The translations under genes and the position numbers were made by a program. 64,000 nucleotides of DNA from Photobacterium sp. TY1-4 (lineage in GTDB: Bacteria > Pseudomonadota > Gammaproteobacteria > Enterobacterales > Vibrionaceae), in assembly GCF_025398175.1 (NCBI RefSeq), contig NZ_CP099734.1:124001-188000 (forward strand), in the 5' to 3' direction. Below the pieces are notes generated by a model. The model was not told the DNA's origin, did not search any database, and worked only from the letters and a program-made list of their open reading frames with translations. Positions 46,571-55,087 of the stretch are shown in pieces; within the stretch, counting starts at the first letter, position 1; the number at the start of each line of letters is the position of its first letter.

Positions 46571-46669
46571 GGTTGTTTCTGGTTGTTTGTTTGGCGACGA
46601 TTATCAGATCATAAGTGAAGCCTTTTTTCTATCTAAAATATGGGGTTAGGGCTAAAGATCCTGTCTATG

Positions 46670-46679
46670 TGGAAACACT
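46670..46679 (+). repeat. right target-site duplication of the IS4-family element
   Basis: TGGAAACACT, the exact copy of 44207-44216. Confidence 0.85.
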
Positions 46680-47197
46680 AAACTGTACTGATTCAGACCT
46701 GATATGACAGCTACCCAGAGGGTGTTCATAGTTCTGTGTCAGCGTAAGTCACAGATCCATATATTGATCGACCCTGTCCGGGAAGTGGCTGCGCAGCTGA
46801 GATAGCGTCAGATTCCAGTTCTGCACTGGATGCGCCCACTTGCCGGAGGCCTTCAACATCCCCGCATAAAGTAGCTTCAACAAGCTAGTTTCGTTGGCGA
46901 AGCCGCCCTTGGTTTTAGTCAATTTTCGAACTAACGGTGCACCGCCTCAACCACACTGGTGGTGTAGATGGCACGGTCATTCAATTGAAGTCAGTACGGA
47001 CGGTTCATCTTGGTTTGAAGCGTCCGCAAAAGTACTGAGATGGACGATCGTTTGATGACTTTTTCGATGCCTTTTCGCACCTTTTTCCGGCTTCTGATGC
47101 CAAGGGGTAAGAAAGCTCACTTTTTTTCATTGCCCACTTGTCTTCATGTGGTTTCATGCTATTTTCTCGCCATCAACGATGAATCGGAGTTATGACA
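46680..47197. other. region between the IS4 element and yeiP
   Basis: Over 500 bases without an intact gene. The first part holds the IS256-type transposase remnant; 46720-46748, just beyond its stop codon, may be that element's end. The rest (about 46990-47150) shows no protein or RNA signature. GGAG at 47186-47189 is the ribosome-binding site of yeiP. Confidence 0.45.
46749..46990 (-). pseudogene. C-terminal remnant of an IS256-family transposase
   Basis: On the minus strand the sequence reads NDRAIYTTSVVEAVHR, then after a one-base shift RKLTKTKGGFANETSLLKLL, YAGMLKASGKWAHPVQNWNL and TLSQLRSHFPDRVDQYMDL, stop. The pattern YTTSVVEAVHRxxRKLTKTKG is the C-terminal signature of IS256/Mutator transposases, with the catalytic glutamate in VVEAVHR. 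The N-terminal two thirds are absent. Confidence 0.8.
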
Positions 47198-47770
47198 ATG
47201 CCAAAGGCGAGTGAGATTAAAAAGTCTGCAGCCATTGAACACGATGGTAAAGTTTATTTTGTAAAGGAAGTCAGTAAGTTGACGCCAAGTGGCCGTGCCG
47301 GAAACAGTTTGTACCGGATGCGTATGTATGATGTTGCGACCAACGCGAAAGCGGATGTCAGCTTCAAAGCGGATGACATTATCACCCTGGCAGATTTCAG
47401 TCGTCACCCAGCGGCGTTCTCTTATATTGACGGTGAAGAGTACATCTTCATGGATAATGAAGATTACACCCCATATCACTTCCATAAGGATGTCATTGAA
47501 GAAGAACTGCTGTTTATCACTGAAGATACGCAAGGTCTGCATGTCTTGGTCGTGAATGGTGCGCCAGTGGCATTGGAACTGCCATCAACGGTTGATCTGG
47601 ACATCGTCGAGACAGATCCTTCCATTAAGGGGGCATCTGCCAGTGCGCGGACCAAGCCAGCGGTGCTGAGTACGGGCCTGACCGTCCAGGTGCCTGAATA
47701 CATCGCAAACGGCGATCGGATTCGGGTGAATACGCTGGAACATAAATATATGAACCGCGTTGAGAAATAA
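47198..47770 (+). CDS. yeiP: elongation factor P-like protein YeiP
   Basis: A 190-residue EF-P paralogue with three beta-barrel domains. Its N-terminal domain has [19 protein letters not shown] where EF-P carries its modified lysine loop; the C-terminal part ends [23 protein letters not shown]. YeiP proteins are thought to assist translation but the exact role is not settled. I start at ATG 47198, eight bases after GGAG; ATG 47192 is only two bases from it. It is the first housekeeping gene after the IS-rich island. Confidence 0.93.
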   Translation: MPKASEIKKSAAIEHDGKVYFVKEVSKLTPSGRAGNSLYRMRMYDVATNAKADVSFKADDIITLADFSRHPAAFSYIDGEEYIFMDNEDYTPYHFHKDVIEEELLFITEDTQGLHVLVVNGAPVALELPSTVDLDIVETDPSIKGASASARTKPAVLSTGLTVQVPEYIANGDRIRVNTLEHKYMNRVEK

Positions 47771-47792
47771 CCTGTATTTCTGACGGATAAAG

Positions 47793-47816
47793 CAGCCGCC
47801 ATGAGCGGCTGTTTTT
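47793..47816 (+). terminator. terminator of yeiP
   Basis: CAGCCGC and GCGGCTG form a 7-bp stem with a CATGA-type loop, followed by TTTTT, 23 bases after the stop codon. Confidence 0.85.
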
Positions 47817-48011
47817 GTATCTGTAGATCGAACTTGGCCGTTTGGATCAGCCGAAGACATCACGTGAAGCGATGTCACGGAGTGATTCCTTGTTGAATAA
47901 GCTTTCGTTGTTGGAAGGCAGCATCGCGTGCGTCAGCAAGGGAAAGTTATTTATCAGAAAACTCATCCGTTGATGGAAAATACAGGAAAGAATCTGAAAT
48001 CTGGTGAAAAT

Positions 48012-48035
48012 AAAAAGCCCCTTAAACAGGGGCTT
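48012..48035 (-). terminator. terminator of yicC
   Basis: AAGCCCCT and AGGGGCTT form an 8-bp stem; on the minus strand it runs into TTTTTA. It lies 38 bases past the yicC stop. Confidence 0.85.
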
Positions 48036-48072
48036 GGTAAGAATAAGTTAGCTTAAGTAAATTCAGAAACTC

Positions 48073-48936
48073 TTACTCAATGTTCTGGATCTGCTCGCGC
48101 ATTTGCTCGATCAGCACCTTGAGCTCAACGGCAGACGCGGTGATGTCGGTGTTGATGGACTTTGACGCCAGGGTGTTCGACTCGCGGTTGAACTCCTGCA
48201 TCATGAAGTCGAGGCGACGGCCACAGGCACCGCCTTTTTTCATGATCTTGCGGGTTTCTTTGACGTGTGAGTCCAGGCGATCCAGCTCTTCGGCAACATC
48301 GACTTTCTGCGCCATCAGGATCAGCTCCTGCTCGATGCGGGTCGGATCCAGCTCGACATTGGCTTCTTCAAAGCGGGTGGTCAGGCGCTCGCGCTGCCAG
48401 TTGATGATCTCCGGCATTTGCTGGCGCACCTTGTCGGCTTCCCCGGCAATAGCGTCCAGACGCTGCTCGATCAGCACCTTCATGTTGTCGCCTTCGCTGG
48501 CGCGGGCGGCGATGAAATCGGTCAGGGCGTCATCGAAACCGGCCAGCAGCTCCTGGTTGATGGTATCGAGATCCTGCTCCGGCGCTTCCATCACACCCGG
48601 CCAGTTCAGCACCTGAAACGGGCTGATGCTGCCTTCTCCGGCGGTGTCTTTGACCCATTTGGCGGCCTGAATCACCTGCTTGGCCAGCGCTTCATTTATC
48701 CGCAGATCGCAGCTGGCCGCCGGGTTGGCTTCAAAGCGCAGGCTGCACTCGACCTTGCCGCGGGCCAGACGTTTGCGAAAACGCTCGCGCAGCACCGGCT
48801 CCAGGCTGCGGAATTGCTCCGGCAGGCGCAGGTAAGTTTCCAGGTAACGTTGGTTGACCGAACGGATTTCCCAAACGGCAGTACCCCAGTCGCCTTTGAC
48901 TTCGCGACGGGCATAGGCGGTCATGCTGTGGATCAT
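48073..48936 (-). CDS. yicC: YicC-family endoribonuclease
   Basis: A 287-residue YicC protein: N-terminal MIHSMTAYARREVKGDWGTAVWEIRSVNQRYLE pattern (key MTAYARRE, SVNQRYLE) and the C-terminal DUF1732 signature KKGGACGRRLDFMMQEFNRE and NTLASKSINTDI. Family members are reported endoribonucleases. I start at ATG 48936; a 19-residue in-frame extension has no family support. It is divergent from rph, as in E. coli. Confidence 0.95.
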   Translation of the reverse strand: MIHSMTAYARREVKGDWGTAVWEIRSVNQRYLETYLRLPEQFRSLEPVLRERFRKRLARGKVECSLRFEANPAASCDLRINEALAKQVIQAAKWVKDTAGEGSISPFQVLNWPGVMEAPEQDLDTINQELLAGFDDALTDFIAARASEGDNMKVLIEQRLDAIAGEADKVRQQMPEIINWQRERLTTRFEEANVELDPTRIEQELILMAQKVDVAEELDRLDSHVKETRKIMKKGGACGRRLDFMMQEFNRESNTLASKSINTDITASAVELKVLIEQMREQIQNIE

Positions 48937-49175
48937 TGGCTGATGGCCCTTAGTTAGAAAAAGAGTAGCGCTACGTTGTGGCTTGCGGCCCACCGGGAGC
49001 AGAAAGCCAGTGTCAGGCTGGATCAGTGCGTAGCGCAGACAGTGCCTTGATTATACGCGGCCTTGGCGATAAAGGAAATGAAGCGGCAGCGGGGCCGGGG
49101 TGGGTTTTACGTGCACCGGTCGGCAGAACTGGCTATAATCGCCGGTTAATGTCAGCAAGCCAAAGGTATATCCCG

Positions 49176-49892
49176 ATGCGTCCAAGCGGAAGAGCAAATC
49201 ATCAAGTGCGCCCCATCACCATCACTCGTCAATTCACGGCCCATGCTGAAGGCTCGGTGTTGGTTGAGTTCGGCAATACCAAGGTGATCTGTACGGCCAG
49301 TGTGGAAGAAAATGTGCCGCGTTGGCTGAAGGGCAAAGGGAAAGGCTGGGTGACGGCTGAATACGGCATGCTGCCACGGGCCACGCATTCACGTAACCGT
49401 CGTGAAGCAGCGAGCGGTAAGCAGGGCGGCCGGACCATGGAAATCCAGCGCCTGATTGCCCGTAGCCTGCGTGCCGCGGTGGATCTGGAAGTGCTGGGCG
49501 AGCAGATGATCACGGTTGACTGTGATGTGATCCAGGCCGACGGAGGGACACGGACAGCGTCGATCTCCGGGGCGATGGTTGCACTGGTTGATGCGATCAA
49601 CCATATGCTGGCCAATGGCCTGCTGAAAACCAACCCGCTGAAACAGATGGTTGCGGCGGTGTCGGTGGGGATCTACAACGGCGAGGCAGTCTGTGACCTC
49701 GATTACGCCGAAGATTCAGCCGCTGAAACCGATATGAACGTGGTGATGACCGAAGCCGGCAAGATGATTGAAATTCAGGGCACGGCGGAAGGCGAGGCAT
49801 TCAGCCACGAAGAGCTGTTGTCGATGCTGGCGTTGGCCAAAGACGGCATTGCCGACATCATCAGCGTTCAGAAGCGAGCGCTGGAAAATTGA
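49176..49892 (+). CDS. rph: ribonuclease PH
   Basis: RNase PH trims tRNA 3' ends by phosphorolysis. The 238-residue enzyme starts [20 protein letters not shown] and has [20 protein letters not shown] (arginines for phosphate binding), [18 protein letters not shown] and [20 protein letters not shown]. Unlike E. coli K-12 rph it is full length without the known frameshift. An attenuator-like terminator begins seven bases after its stop, in front of pyrE. Confidence 0.97.
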   Translation: MRPSGRANHQVRPITITRQFTAHAEGSVLVEFGNTKVICTASVEENVPRWLKGKGKGWVTAEYGMLPRATHSRNRREAASGKQGGRTMEIQRLIARSLRAAVDLEVLGEQMITVDCDVIQADGGTRTASISGAMVALVDAINHMLANGLLKTNPLKQMVAAVSVGIYNGEAVCDLDYAEDSAAETDMNVVMTEAGKMIEIQGTAEGEAFSHEELLSMLALAKDGIADIISVQKRALEN

Positions 49893-49898
49893 TTTTGA

Positions 49899-49927
49899 AG
49901 CGGTTCCTGTTGGAGCCGCTTTTTTTT
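49899..49927 (+). terminator. terminator/attenuator between rph and pyrE
   Basis: AGCGGTTCC and GGAGCCGCT (one G-T pair) form a 9-bp stem with a 4-base loop and eight T residues. The stem starts seven bases after the rph stop codon, close enough for a translating ribosome to interfere, as in the UTP-sensitive pyrE attenuator of E. coli. That this one responds to UTP is inference. Confidence 0.85.
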
Positions 49928-49940
49928 GCGCTGAATTTGT

Positions 49941-49977
49941 CCTGCTGTGTTGCACCCGGCGGGGGCAACACAGCAGG
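49941..49977 (+). repeat. 13-bp perfect inverted repeat in the pyrE leader
   Basis: CCTGCTGTGTTGC and GCAACACAGCAGG pair perfectly around an 11-base GC-rich loop. It lies 14 bases beyond the attenuator T-run. No T-run follows, so it is not a terminator; it may stabilise the pyrE mRNA or bind a protein. Confidence 0.75.
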
Positions 49978-49993
49978 CAGCGCAACGGTGCTG

Positions 49994-50068
49994 CGCCTGA
50001 AACGATAGCACCTGAAACGATAGCGCCTGAAACGATAGCGCCTGAAACAATAGCGCCTGAAACAATAG
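49994..50068 (+). repeat. five 15-bp tandem repeats upstream of pyrE
   Basis: Five head-to-tail units of the pattern CRCCTGAAACRATAG at 49994, 50009, 50024, 50039 and 50054, differing only at two positions (R), followed by a partial unit (CACCAAC). The array ends 33 bases before pyrE. Such exact repeats can gain or lose units by slippage. Confidence 0.93.
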
Positions 50069-50101
50069 CACCAACACATAGATGCTCAATAAGGAGAAAC
50101 C

Positions 50102-50743
50102 ATGAAAGCATATCAGCGTCAGTTCATCGAATTTGCCCTGGAGAAAGGGGTACTGAAATTTGGTGAGTTTACTCTGAAATCCGGCCGTCAAAGCCCGTAT
50201 TTCTTTAATGCCGGCTTGTTCAACACCGGGCGTGATCTGGCACGTCTGGGCCGTTTTTACGCTGAGGCTTTGGTGGATGCCGGCATCCAGTATGACGTTC
50301 TGTTCGGCCCGGCTTATAAGGGGATCCCGATTGCAACGACCACGGCGGTGGCACTGGCCGATCACCATGATGTTGATACCCCATACTGCTTTAACCGTAA
50401 GGAAGCCAAGGCGCATGGTGAAGGCGGCAATCTGGTCGGCAGTGCGCTGGAAGGACGGATCATGCTGGTGGATGATGTGATCACCGCCGGCACTGCGATC
50501 CGCGAGTCGATGGAAATCATCCAGGCCAACGGCGCGGATCTGGCCGGGGTGCTGGTGGCCATTGATCGCCAAGAAAAAGGTAAGGGCGAGCTGTCGGCGA
50601 TTCAGGAAGTCGAGCGCGACTTCGGCTGTGCGGTGATCTCGATTGTGTCTCTGGGCGATGTGGTGCGCTATTTGGAAGAGCAACCGGGGATGGAGCAGCA
50701 CCTGGAAGCGGTGAAAGCCTACCGCGCGCAATACGGTATCTAA
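50102..50743 (+). CDS. pyrE: orotate phosphoribosyltransferase
   Basis: PyrE joins orotate to PRPP, giving OMP in pyrimidine synthesis. The 213-residue enzyme has [17 protein letters not shown] (orotate loop), the catalytic loop [16 protein letters not shown] and the PRPP motif [21 protein letters not shown] precedes ATG 50102. It lies 209 bases after rph behind an attenuator-like terminator, a strong hairpin and five tandem repeats. Confidence 0.97.
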   Translation: MKAYQRQFIEFALEKGVLKFGEFTLKSGRQSPYFFNAGLFNTGRDLARLGRFYAEALVDAGIQYDVLFGPAYKGIPIATTTAVALADHHDVDTPYCFNRKEAKAHGEGGNLVGSALEGRIMLVDDVITAGTAIRESMEIIQANGADLAGVLVAIDRQEKGKGELSAIQEVERDFGCAVISIVSLGDVVRYLEEQPGMEQHLEAVKAYRAQYGI

Positions 50744-50765
50744 CGGTAGCCAATACGGAATCAAC

Positions 50766-50797
50766 AAAAAAGCGAGAGGGATGCCTCTCGCTTTTTT
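50766..50797. terminator. bidirectional terminator between pyrE and slmA
   Basis: AAGCGAGAGG and CCTCTCGCTT form a 10-bp stem flanked by A-run and T-run, so it can stop both the pyrE and the convergent slmA transcripts. Confidence 0.93.
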
Positions 50798-50820
50798 GTT
50801 GGGTGCTGTTTGTCCCGGAC

Positions 50821-51411
50821 TTAGCCCAGTTCGGCACTCAGCAGCCGCCAGTAGTCGTCGAAACTTTCCGTCGGCTTGTATTTGAAATTGGAGCGGACAA
50901 AGCGGTTCAGGCTACCCTCGACCTGACCCAGCAGCTGGGCGGCGAGAATATTCTCTTCCACCGGGAACCCTTTGCCTTCCCGGAGCTTGCGCTCCCGCAG
51001 GATCTGGCGCAGTTGGGTCTCGATGCGCTCGAACAGCTGGTTGATCCGCGCCTGGAGACGGTCTTGCTCGAACATCAGGGCGTGGCCGGTCATGATCCGG
51101 GTCAGGCCCGGGTTACGCTCGGCAAAGCCCAGGATCAGTTGCAGCACCATCCGCAGCCGGTTCAGGGTGTCTTTTTCCTCATCGAGGATGCGGTTGATCC
51201 GCGTGGTGATGGAGTCTTCGATAAATTCAATCAGGCCTTCGAACATCCGGGCCTTACTCGGGAAATGGCGATACAGGGCGGCTTCGGAAACACCAACCTG
51301 TGCTGCCAGCTTGGCGGTCGTAATGCGTTGGCTGCCCTGGGCAGACTCCAGCATTTGCGCTAACGCTTGCAATATTTCTTCGCGGCGATTGTTTTTTTTG
51401 TTGCCAGCCAT
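50821..51411 (-). CDS. slmA: nucleoid occlusion factor SlmA
   Basis: SlmA binds chromosomal sites and blocks FtsZ assembly over the nucleoid. The 196-residue TetR-fold protein has the helix-turn-helix [30 protein letters not shown] (key [12 protein letters not shown]) and the C-terminal dimer domain with [11 protein letters not shown] and [15 protein letters not shown]. Its place between pyrE and coaBC is that of E. coli slmA. Confidence 0.97.
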   Translation of the reverse strand: MAGNKKNNRREEILQALAQMLESAQGSQRITTAKLAAQVGVSEAALYRHFPSKARMFEGLIEFIEDSITTRINRILDEEKDTLNRLRMVLQLILGFAERNPGLTRIMTGHALMFEQDRLQARINQLFERIETQLRQILRERKLREGKGFPVEENILAAQLLGQVEGSLNRFVRSNFKYKPTESFDDYWRLLSAELG

Positions 51412-51579
51412 GAATAACCGTTCCTTTTCGAAATGAGTCTGCCCTCGGGCAGCACAAAACCCGCTTATCTTAGCGATGCCGTCGCGTTGTGAAAAGCACG
51501 GGTGTTAGATACTGATCGCTTTATCGGCAAAAAAGCCGGGCCCTGAAGGGGAAGTGATGTTGTTGCCTGATCTTGCTCG

Positions 51580-51608
51580 AAAAACTCGCCACCGGGTGGC
51601 GAGTTTTT
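51580..51608 (-). terminator. terminator of coaBC
   Basis: ACTCGCCACC and GGTGGCGAGT form a 10-bp perfect stem with a single-base loop position; A-run and T-run flank it. On the minus strand it lies 17 bases past the coaBC stop. Confidence 0.88.
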
Positions 51609-51624
51609 ACCCGGGACCGCCGGG

Positions 51625-52845
51625 TTAGCGGCTTGGGTGCTGTTGACGGTAGAGCGTCAGAATTTCGTCGATCAACTGCGCGCCGATGGCGTGTTTGGAG
51701 GCCAGCGGCAGGGCCTTGTCGCCCTGAGGCCAGAACAGGTGCAGGGCGTTGTGATCGCTGTTGAAGCCTTGCTCCTGAACGGACACATCGTTGGCGCAGA
51801 TCAGATCGAGGTTCTTACGGTTCAGCTTGCTGCGGGCATATTGCGCGACATCCTGAGTTTCCGCGGCAAAGCCGACGGTAAACGGGCGGTGCTCGGTCAG
51901 GGCGGCGACACTGGCGACAATATCGGGGTTTTTGACCAGTTGCAGCACCATGGTGTCGCTGTCGTCGGTTTTCTTCATTTTCTGCTCGGCGATGGCGGCC
52001 GGGCGGAAATCGGCCACGGCGGCGCAGGCAATGAAAATGTCATGCTGCTCGGCATGGCGCATCGCTGCCTGATGCATCTGCTCGGCGCTGCTGACGTCCA
52101 CTCGGGTGACACCGGCCGGAGTTGTCAGGTTGACCGGGCCGCTGATCAGGGTGACGTCTGCGCCACGTTTGGCGGCCGCCTCGGCAATGGCATAGCCCAT
52201 TTTGCCGGAGCTGTGGTTGGTCAGGTAGCGCACCGGGTCGATGGCCTCACGGGTCGGACCGGCGGTGATCGCCAGTTTGATCCCGGCCATATCAGCCGGG
52301 CGGAAAAAATGTTCCACCTGGTGGACCAGTTGCATCGGCTCGAGCATCCGGCCCGGGCCGACATCGCCACAGGCCTGCTCACCGCTGGCCGGACCCCAAA
52401 TCGGGAACTGGCGCCGGCTCAGGGTGGCCAGGTTTTCCTGGGTGGCGACGTTGCGGTACATCTGCTGATTCATGGCCGGGGCCACGGCAATCGGCGCGTC
52501 GGTGGCCAGGCACAGGGTGGTCAGGAGATCATCGCCCATGCCGGCGCTGAGGCGGGCAATCAGATCGGCGGTGGCCGGTGCCAGCAGGACCAGATCGGCC
52601 CACTTGGCCAGCTCAATATGGCCCATGGAGGCTTCTGCGGCCGGATCCAGCAGGCTGTCGGCGACGGGCTTGCCCGACACCGCCTGCATCGTCAGCGGGG
52701 TGATAAACTCTTTGGCAGCCTTGGTCATCACGACCCGTACTTCGGCGCCGCGTTCAATCAGCCTGCGGGTGAGCTCCGCACATTTGTAGGCGGCAATTCC
52801 GCCGCTGATCCCCAGCAGTATTTTCTTTCCGGCCAATGTTTGCAT
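51625..52845 (-). CDS. coaBC: bifunctional phosphopantothenoylcysteine decarboxylase/phosphopantothenate-cysteine ligase
   Basis: CoaBC (Dfp) makes 4'-phosphopantetheine for coenzyme A. The 406-residue protein has the N-terminal flavoprotein decarboxylase ([47 protein letters not shown] with catalytic cysteine) and the C-terminal ligase ([25 protein letters not shown], cut here at [20 protein letters not shown]). I start at ATG 52845; the in-frame upstream stretch is not family-like. Confidence 0.97.
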   Translation of the reverse strand: MQTLAGKKILLGISGGIAAYKCAELTRRLIERGAEVRVVMTKAAKEFITPLTMQAVSGKPVADSLLDPAAEASMGHIELAKWADLVLLAPATADLIARLSAGMGDDLLTTLCLATDAPIAVAPAMNQQMYRNVATQENLATLSRRQFPIWGPASGEQACGDVGPGRMLEPMQLVHQVEHFFRPADMAGIKLAITAGPTREAIDPVRYLTNHSSGKMGYAIAEAAAKRGADVTLISGPVNLTTPAGVTRVDVSSAEQMHQAAMRHAEQHDIFIACAAVADFRPAAIAEQKMKKTDDSDTMVLQLVKNPDIVASVAALTEHRPFTVGFAAETQDVAQYARSKLNRKNLDLICANDVSVQEQGFNSDHNALHLFWPQGDKALPLASKHAIGAQLIDEILTLYRQQHPSR

Positions 52846-53132
52846 GGTGCGTCTGTCTCTCTGAGCCTGTTGATTCCGGGCACCAAAGATAGCACCAACC
52901 GGCGGCGGATTCACCGTTTGAGATCAAGCTCCGCCGCCGGTATCGCGGAAAAAGGCCCCAAAAGTGGCGAGGTTGCGTTGGTCCGGCAGAGTGTCGGCAA
53001 GCGCAAAACATGGCCGTTACTTCGGTCTGGGATGCACAAAAGAGTGCGAATGATTTCCCATTTTCCCGGCGGGGGGCTTGCCTGAGTTCGCCCGTCGACG
53101 TCTGCTGAGGGGCTTGGAGGGGAGGGATTGTG

Positions 53133-53807
53133 ATGTCACTGAAACTGTTACCGGAAGCGAGCCGGCCACGGGAGAAGTTGCTCTCGCACGGCCCGGAGGC
53201 GCTGACCGATGCCGAATTGCTGGCCATTTTTCTGCGCACCGGGGTCGCCGGGATGAATGCCCTGGAGCTGGCCACTCAGTTGTTGGCCGATTTCGGCTCG
53301 TTGCGGGCGCTGCTGGCCGCCAATCAGGCGGAGTTCTGTCGCCATAAAGGGTTGGGGCCGGCAAAGTACGCCTTGTTGCAGGCGGTTATGGCGATGAGCC
53401 ACCGCCATTTTGAGGAAACGCTGAAAAAGGAAGATGCGCTGACCAGTCCGGATCATACCCGGCGCTACCTGAGCCAGAAATTGCGCGATCGGCAGCGGGA
53501 AGCTTTCTTTGTGCTGTTTCTCGACAATCAAAATCGGGTGCTGAGCGGGGAGGTGCTTTTTGAAGGAACAATCGATGCTGCCAGCGTTTATCCGCGTGAA
53601 GTGGTAAAAAGATCGTTAGAACTTAATGCAGCGGCGCTCATTTTAGCGCATAATCACCCCTCGGGCGTGGCAGAGCCGAGTCAGGCAGACCGTCGAATAA
53701 CAAGGAGGATCAGCGATGCGCTGGCCTTGGTTGATATTCGCATCCTGGATCATTTTGTTGTCGGCGACGGAGAAACTGTCTCTTTTGCTGAACGAGGTTG
53801 GCTATAA
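53133..53807 (+). CDS. radC: RadC-family JAMM-domain protein
   Basis: A 224-residue RadC protein: N-terminal helix-hairpin-helix region ([35 protein letters not shown]) and a C-terminal MPN+/JAMM domain with the metal motif [14 protein letters not shown]. Its biochemical role is not settled despite its name. GGAGGG six bases before ATG 53133 sets the start; a GTG one codon earlier is also open. It is divergent from coaBC and upstream of rpmB. Confidence 0.96.
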   Translation: MSLKLLPEASRPREKLLSHGPEALTDAELLAIFLRTGVAGMNALELATQLLADFGSLRALLAANQAEFCRHKGLGPAKYALLQAVMAMSHRHFEETLKKEDALTSPDHTRRYLSQKLRDRQREAFFVLFLDNQNRVLSGEVLFEGTIDAASVYPREVVKRSLELNAAALILAHNHPSGVAEPSQADRRITRRISDALALVDIRILDHFVVGDGETVSFAERGWL

Positions 53808-53854
53808 AATAGCCACAATTTGACCAAAAAGTTGAGAAAGGATCTGCTCGGGAC

Positions 53855-53883
53855 TTGAGCAACTGGTTTTGACTTAGTATAAT
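53855..53883 (+). promoter_or_regulatory. sigma70 promoter of rpmB-rpmG
   Basis: TTGAGC (53855-53860), 17 bases, TATAAT (53878-53883): a four-of-six -35 and perfect -10. It lies about 99 bases before the rpmB start and just after radC, giving the ribosomal protein genes their own transcript start. Confidence 0.75.
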
Positions 53884-53981
53884 GCGCGACCTTTGATAGC
53901 TGTGGCTGAGTGTGGAACTGAATTTCACATTGAATGGGCCATGGTAGATATCGAGCTGAAACGATTTGGAGAAAGACAGTA

Positions 53982-54218
53982 ATGTCCCGAGTATGCCAAG
54001 TAACTGGTAAGCGTCCTGTAACGGGTAACAACCGTTCACACGCACGTAATGCCACCAAGCGTCGTTTTCTGCCGAACCTGCAAACTCATCGTTTCTGGGT
54101 AGAAAGCGAAAAACGCTTCGTTAAACTACGCCTTTCTGCGAAAGGTATGCGTATCATTGATAAGAAAGGCATCGATGTCGTTCTGTCTGATATGCGTGCT
54201 CGCGGCGAGAACGTTTAA
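53982..54218 (+). CDS. rpmB: 50S ribosomal protein L28
   Basis: The 78-residue protein starts [20 protein letters not shown], the universal L28 signature, with [20 protein letters not shown] following. ATG 53982 follows TTGGAGAAAGACAGTA. It is cotranscribed with rpmG, 13 bases downstream, as in E. coli. Confidence 0.99.
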   Translation: MSRVCQVTGKRPVTGNNRSHARNATKRRFLPNLQTHRFWVESEKRFVKLRLSAKGMRIIDKKGIDVVLSDMRARGENV

Positions 54219-54231
54219 GAGGATTTGAACA

Positions 54232-54399
54232 ATGGCTAAAGGCATTCGTGAGAAGATCCGTCTAGTATCATCTGCTGGTACAGGCCACTTCTACACTACC
54301 GACAAAAACAAGCGTAACATGCCAGGCAAATTCGAGATCAAAAAATTTGATCCAGTAGTTCGCCAGCACGTTATGTACAAAGAAGCTAAAATCAAGTAA
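54232..54399 (+). CDS. rpmG: 50S ribosomal protein L33
   Basis: A 55-residue protein reading [40 protein letters not shown] and ending MYKEAKIK. This is L33 without the cysteine pairs of zinc-type L33, as in most enterobacteria and vibrios. AAGAGGAT precedes the start. A terminator follows. Confidence 0.98.
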   Translation: MAKGIREKIRLVSSAGTGHFYTTDKNKRNMPGKFEIKKFDPVVRQHVMYKEAKIK

Positions 54400-54421
54400 T
54401 TGGTTCTGCCTCTTTGATAAA

Positions 54422-54446
54422 AACCCGGCATTTGCTGGGTTTTTTT
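54422..54446 (+). terminator. terminator of rpmB-rpmG
   Basis: AACCCGGC and GCTGGGTT form an 8-bp stem (one G-T pair) with a 4-base loop and a run of seven or more T residues, 22 bases after the rpmG stop. Confidence 0.9.
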
Positions 54447-54571
54447 ATACCTGGCGTTTGAGCAACAAGGGGCGTGGCGGGCATCGGCTGCGGATATTCC
54501 CCGGAGTGAGGTGATTATTGCCGGGGCGCTGGGTATGATGCAGACAATGAATATTGATGCGGGGGATCGGT

Positions 54572-55063
54572 ATGGGAGTGAGATTGTCGCGGCGGGGCTG
54601 GAATAACGTCATCATTATCGGCGTGATCCTTTTTATCGCCGTGATCCAGTTTCCGGATCTGCTCAGAAACCGTCAGGCGGCGAATGAGGCCGCGGGGACG
54701 CCGGCGCTGGCGTTGTTGCTGCCGGAATTAGCCGAGATCAACCGGCTGGTGCTGCCGGCCCACGAACTGCTGCGTGAGGCATCCGGTGCCTGGCGCAGCC
54801 AGCCGCCGCTGGCTGATGCCGCGCAGGTGGTGGCCCATTGGCAGGCCCTGGCCGGCACTCGGGTGGAGGATGCCCTGATAGCACAGCTGAAGCCGCAGCT
54901 GACGGCCCCGAGAACCGCTGAGATTTGGCTGGCGTCTGCCCAAGAGCCGATCCGGGTCACTTGCTACCAACTGCCGCAGTTCTGGCTGCTCCGCAACTGG
55001 CAGGGACAGTGGCTGGCGGTCACGGTCGATGAAGCCTACCTGTTTCCGGCGTCACCGGAATGA
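54572..55063 (+). CDS. membrane-anchored hypothetical protein between rpmG and mutM
   Basis: I do not recognise this 163-residue protein by name. It has one N-terminal membrane helix (NNVIIIGVILFIAVIQFPDLL) and a periplasmic-side domain of about 130 residues, alanine- and leucine-rich, with CYQLPQFWLLRNWQGQWLAV near the end. One cysteine only. Start ATG 54572 has a GGGGGATC sequence nearby; ATG 54554 is also in frame. It precedes mutM by 24 bases and may be cotranscribed with it. Confidence 0.65.
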   Translation: MGVRLSRRGWNNVIIIGVILFIAVIQFPDLLRNRQAANEAAGTPALALLLPELAEINRLVLPAHELLREASGAWRSQPPLADAAQVVAHWQALAGTRVEDALIAQLKPQLTAPRTAEIWLASAQEPIRVTCYQLPQFWLLRNWQGQWLAVTVDEAYLFPASPE

Positions 55064-55087
55064 ATATGAAACCCATGGGAACGCAAG

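Larger units (their letters stand above)
44217..46669 (-). mobile_element. IS4-family insertion sequence, interrupted by an IS630-family element
   Basis: The ends are imperfect inverted repeats: CATAGACAGGACCTTAAGC on the left and the complement of GCTAAAGATCCTGTCTATG on the right. They are flanked by 10-bp direct repeats TGGAAACACT, the kind of duplication some IS4 subgroups make. Removing the nested element and one TA leaves about 1.39 kb, a normal IS4 length. The transposase gene runs on the minus strand and is split by the nested insertion, so this copy is inactive. Confidence 0.88.
47771..48072. other. yeiP-yicC convergent intergenic region
   Basis: 302 bases containing the yeiP terminator (47793-47816) and the yicC terminator (48012-48035). 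The 190 bases between them show no gene or RNA signature. Confidence 0.6.

Noticed and set aside
49994..50068. Regular repeats that might suggest a CRISPR array
   Set aside because: The 15-bp units are directly adjacent with no spacers and there are no cas genes; it is a simple tandem repeat.
49768..50166. Frame across the pyrE leader encoding repeated APETI units, as a possible leader peptide
   Set aside because: It starts inside rph in another frame without a ribosome-binding site and runs into pyrE; the repeat being a multiple of three keeps it open by chance.
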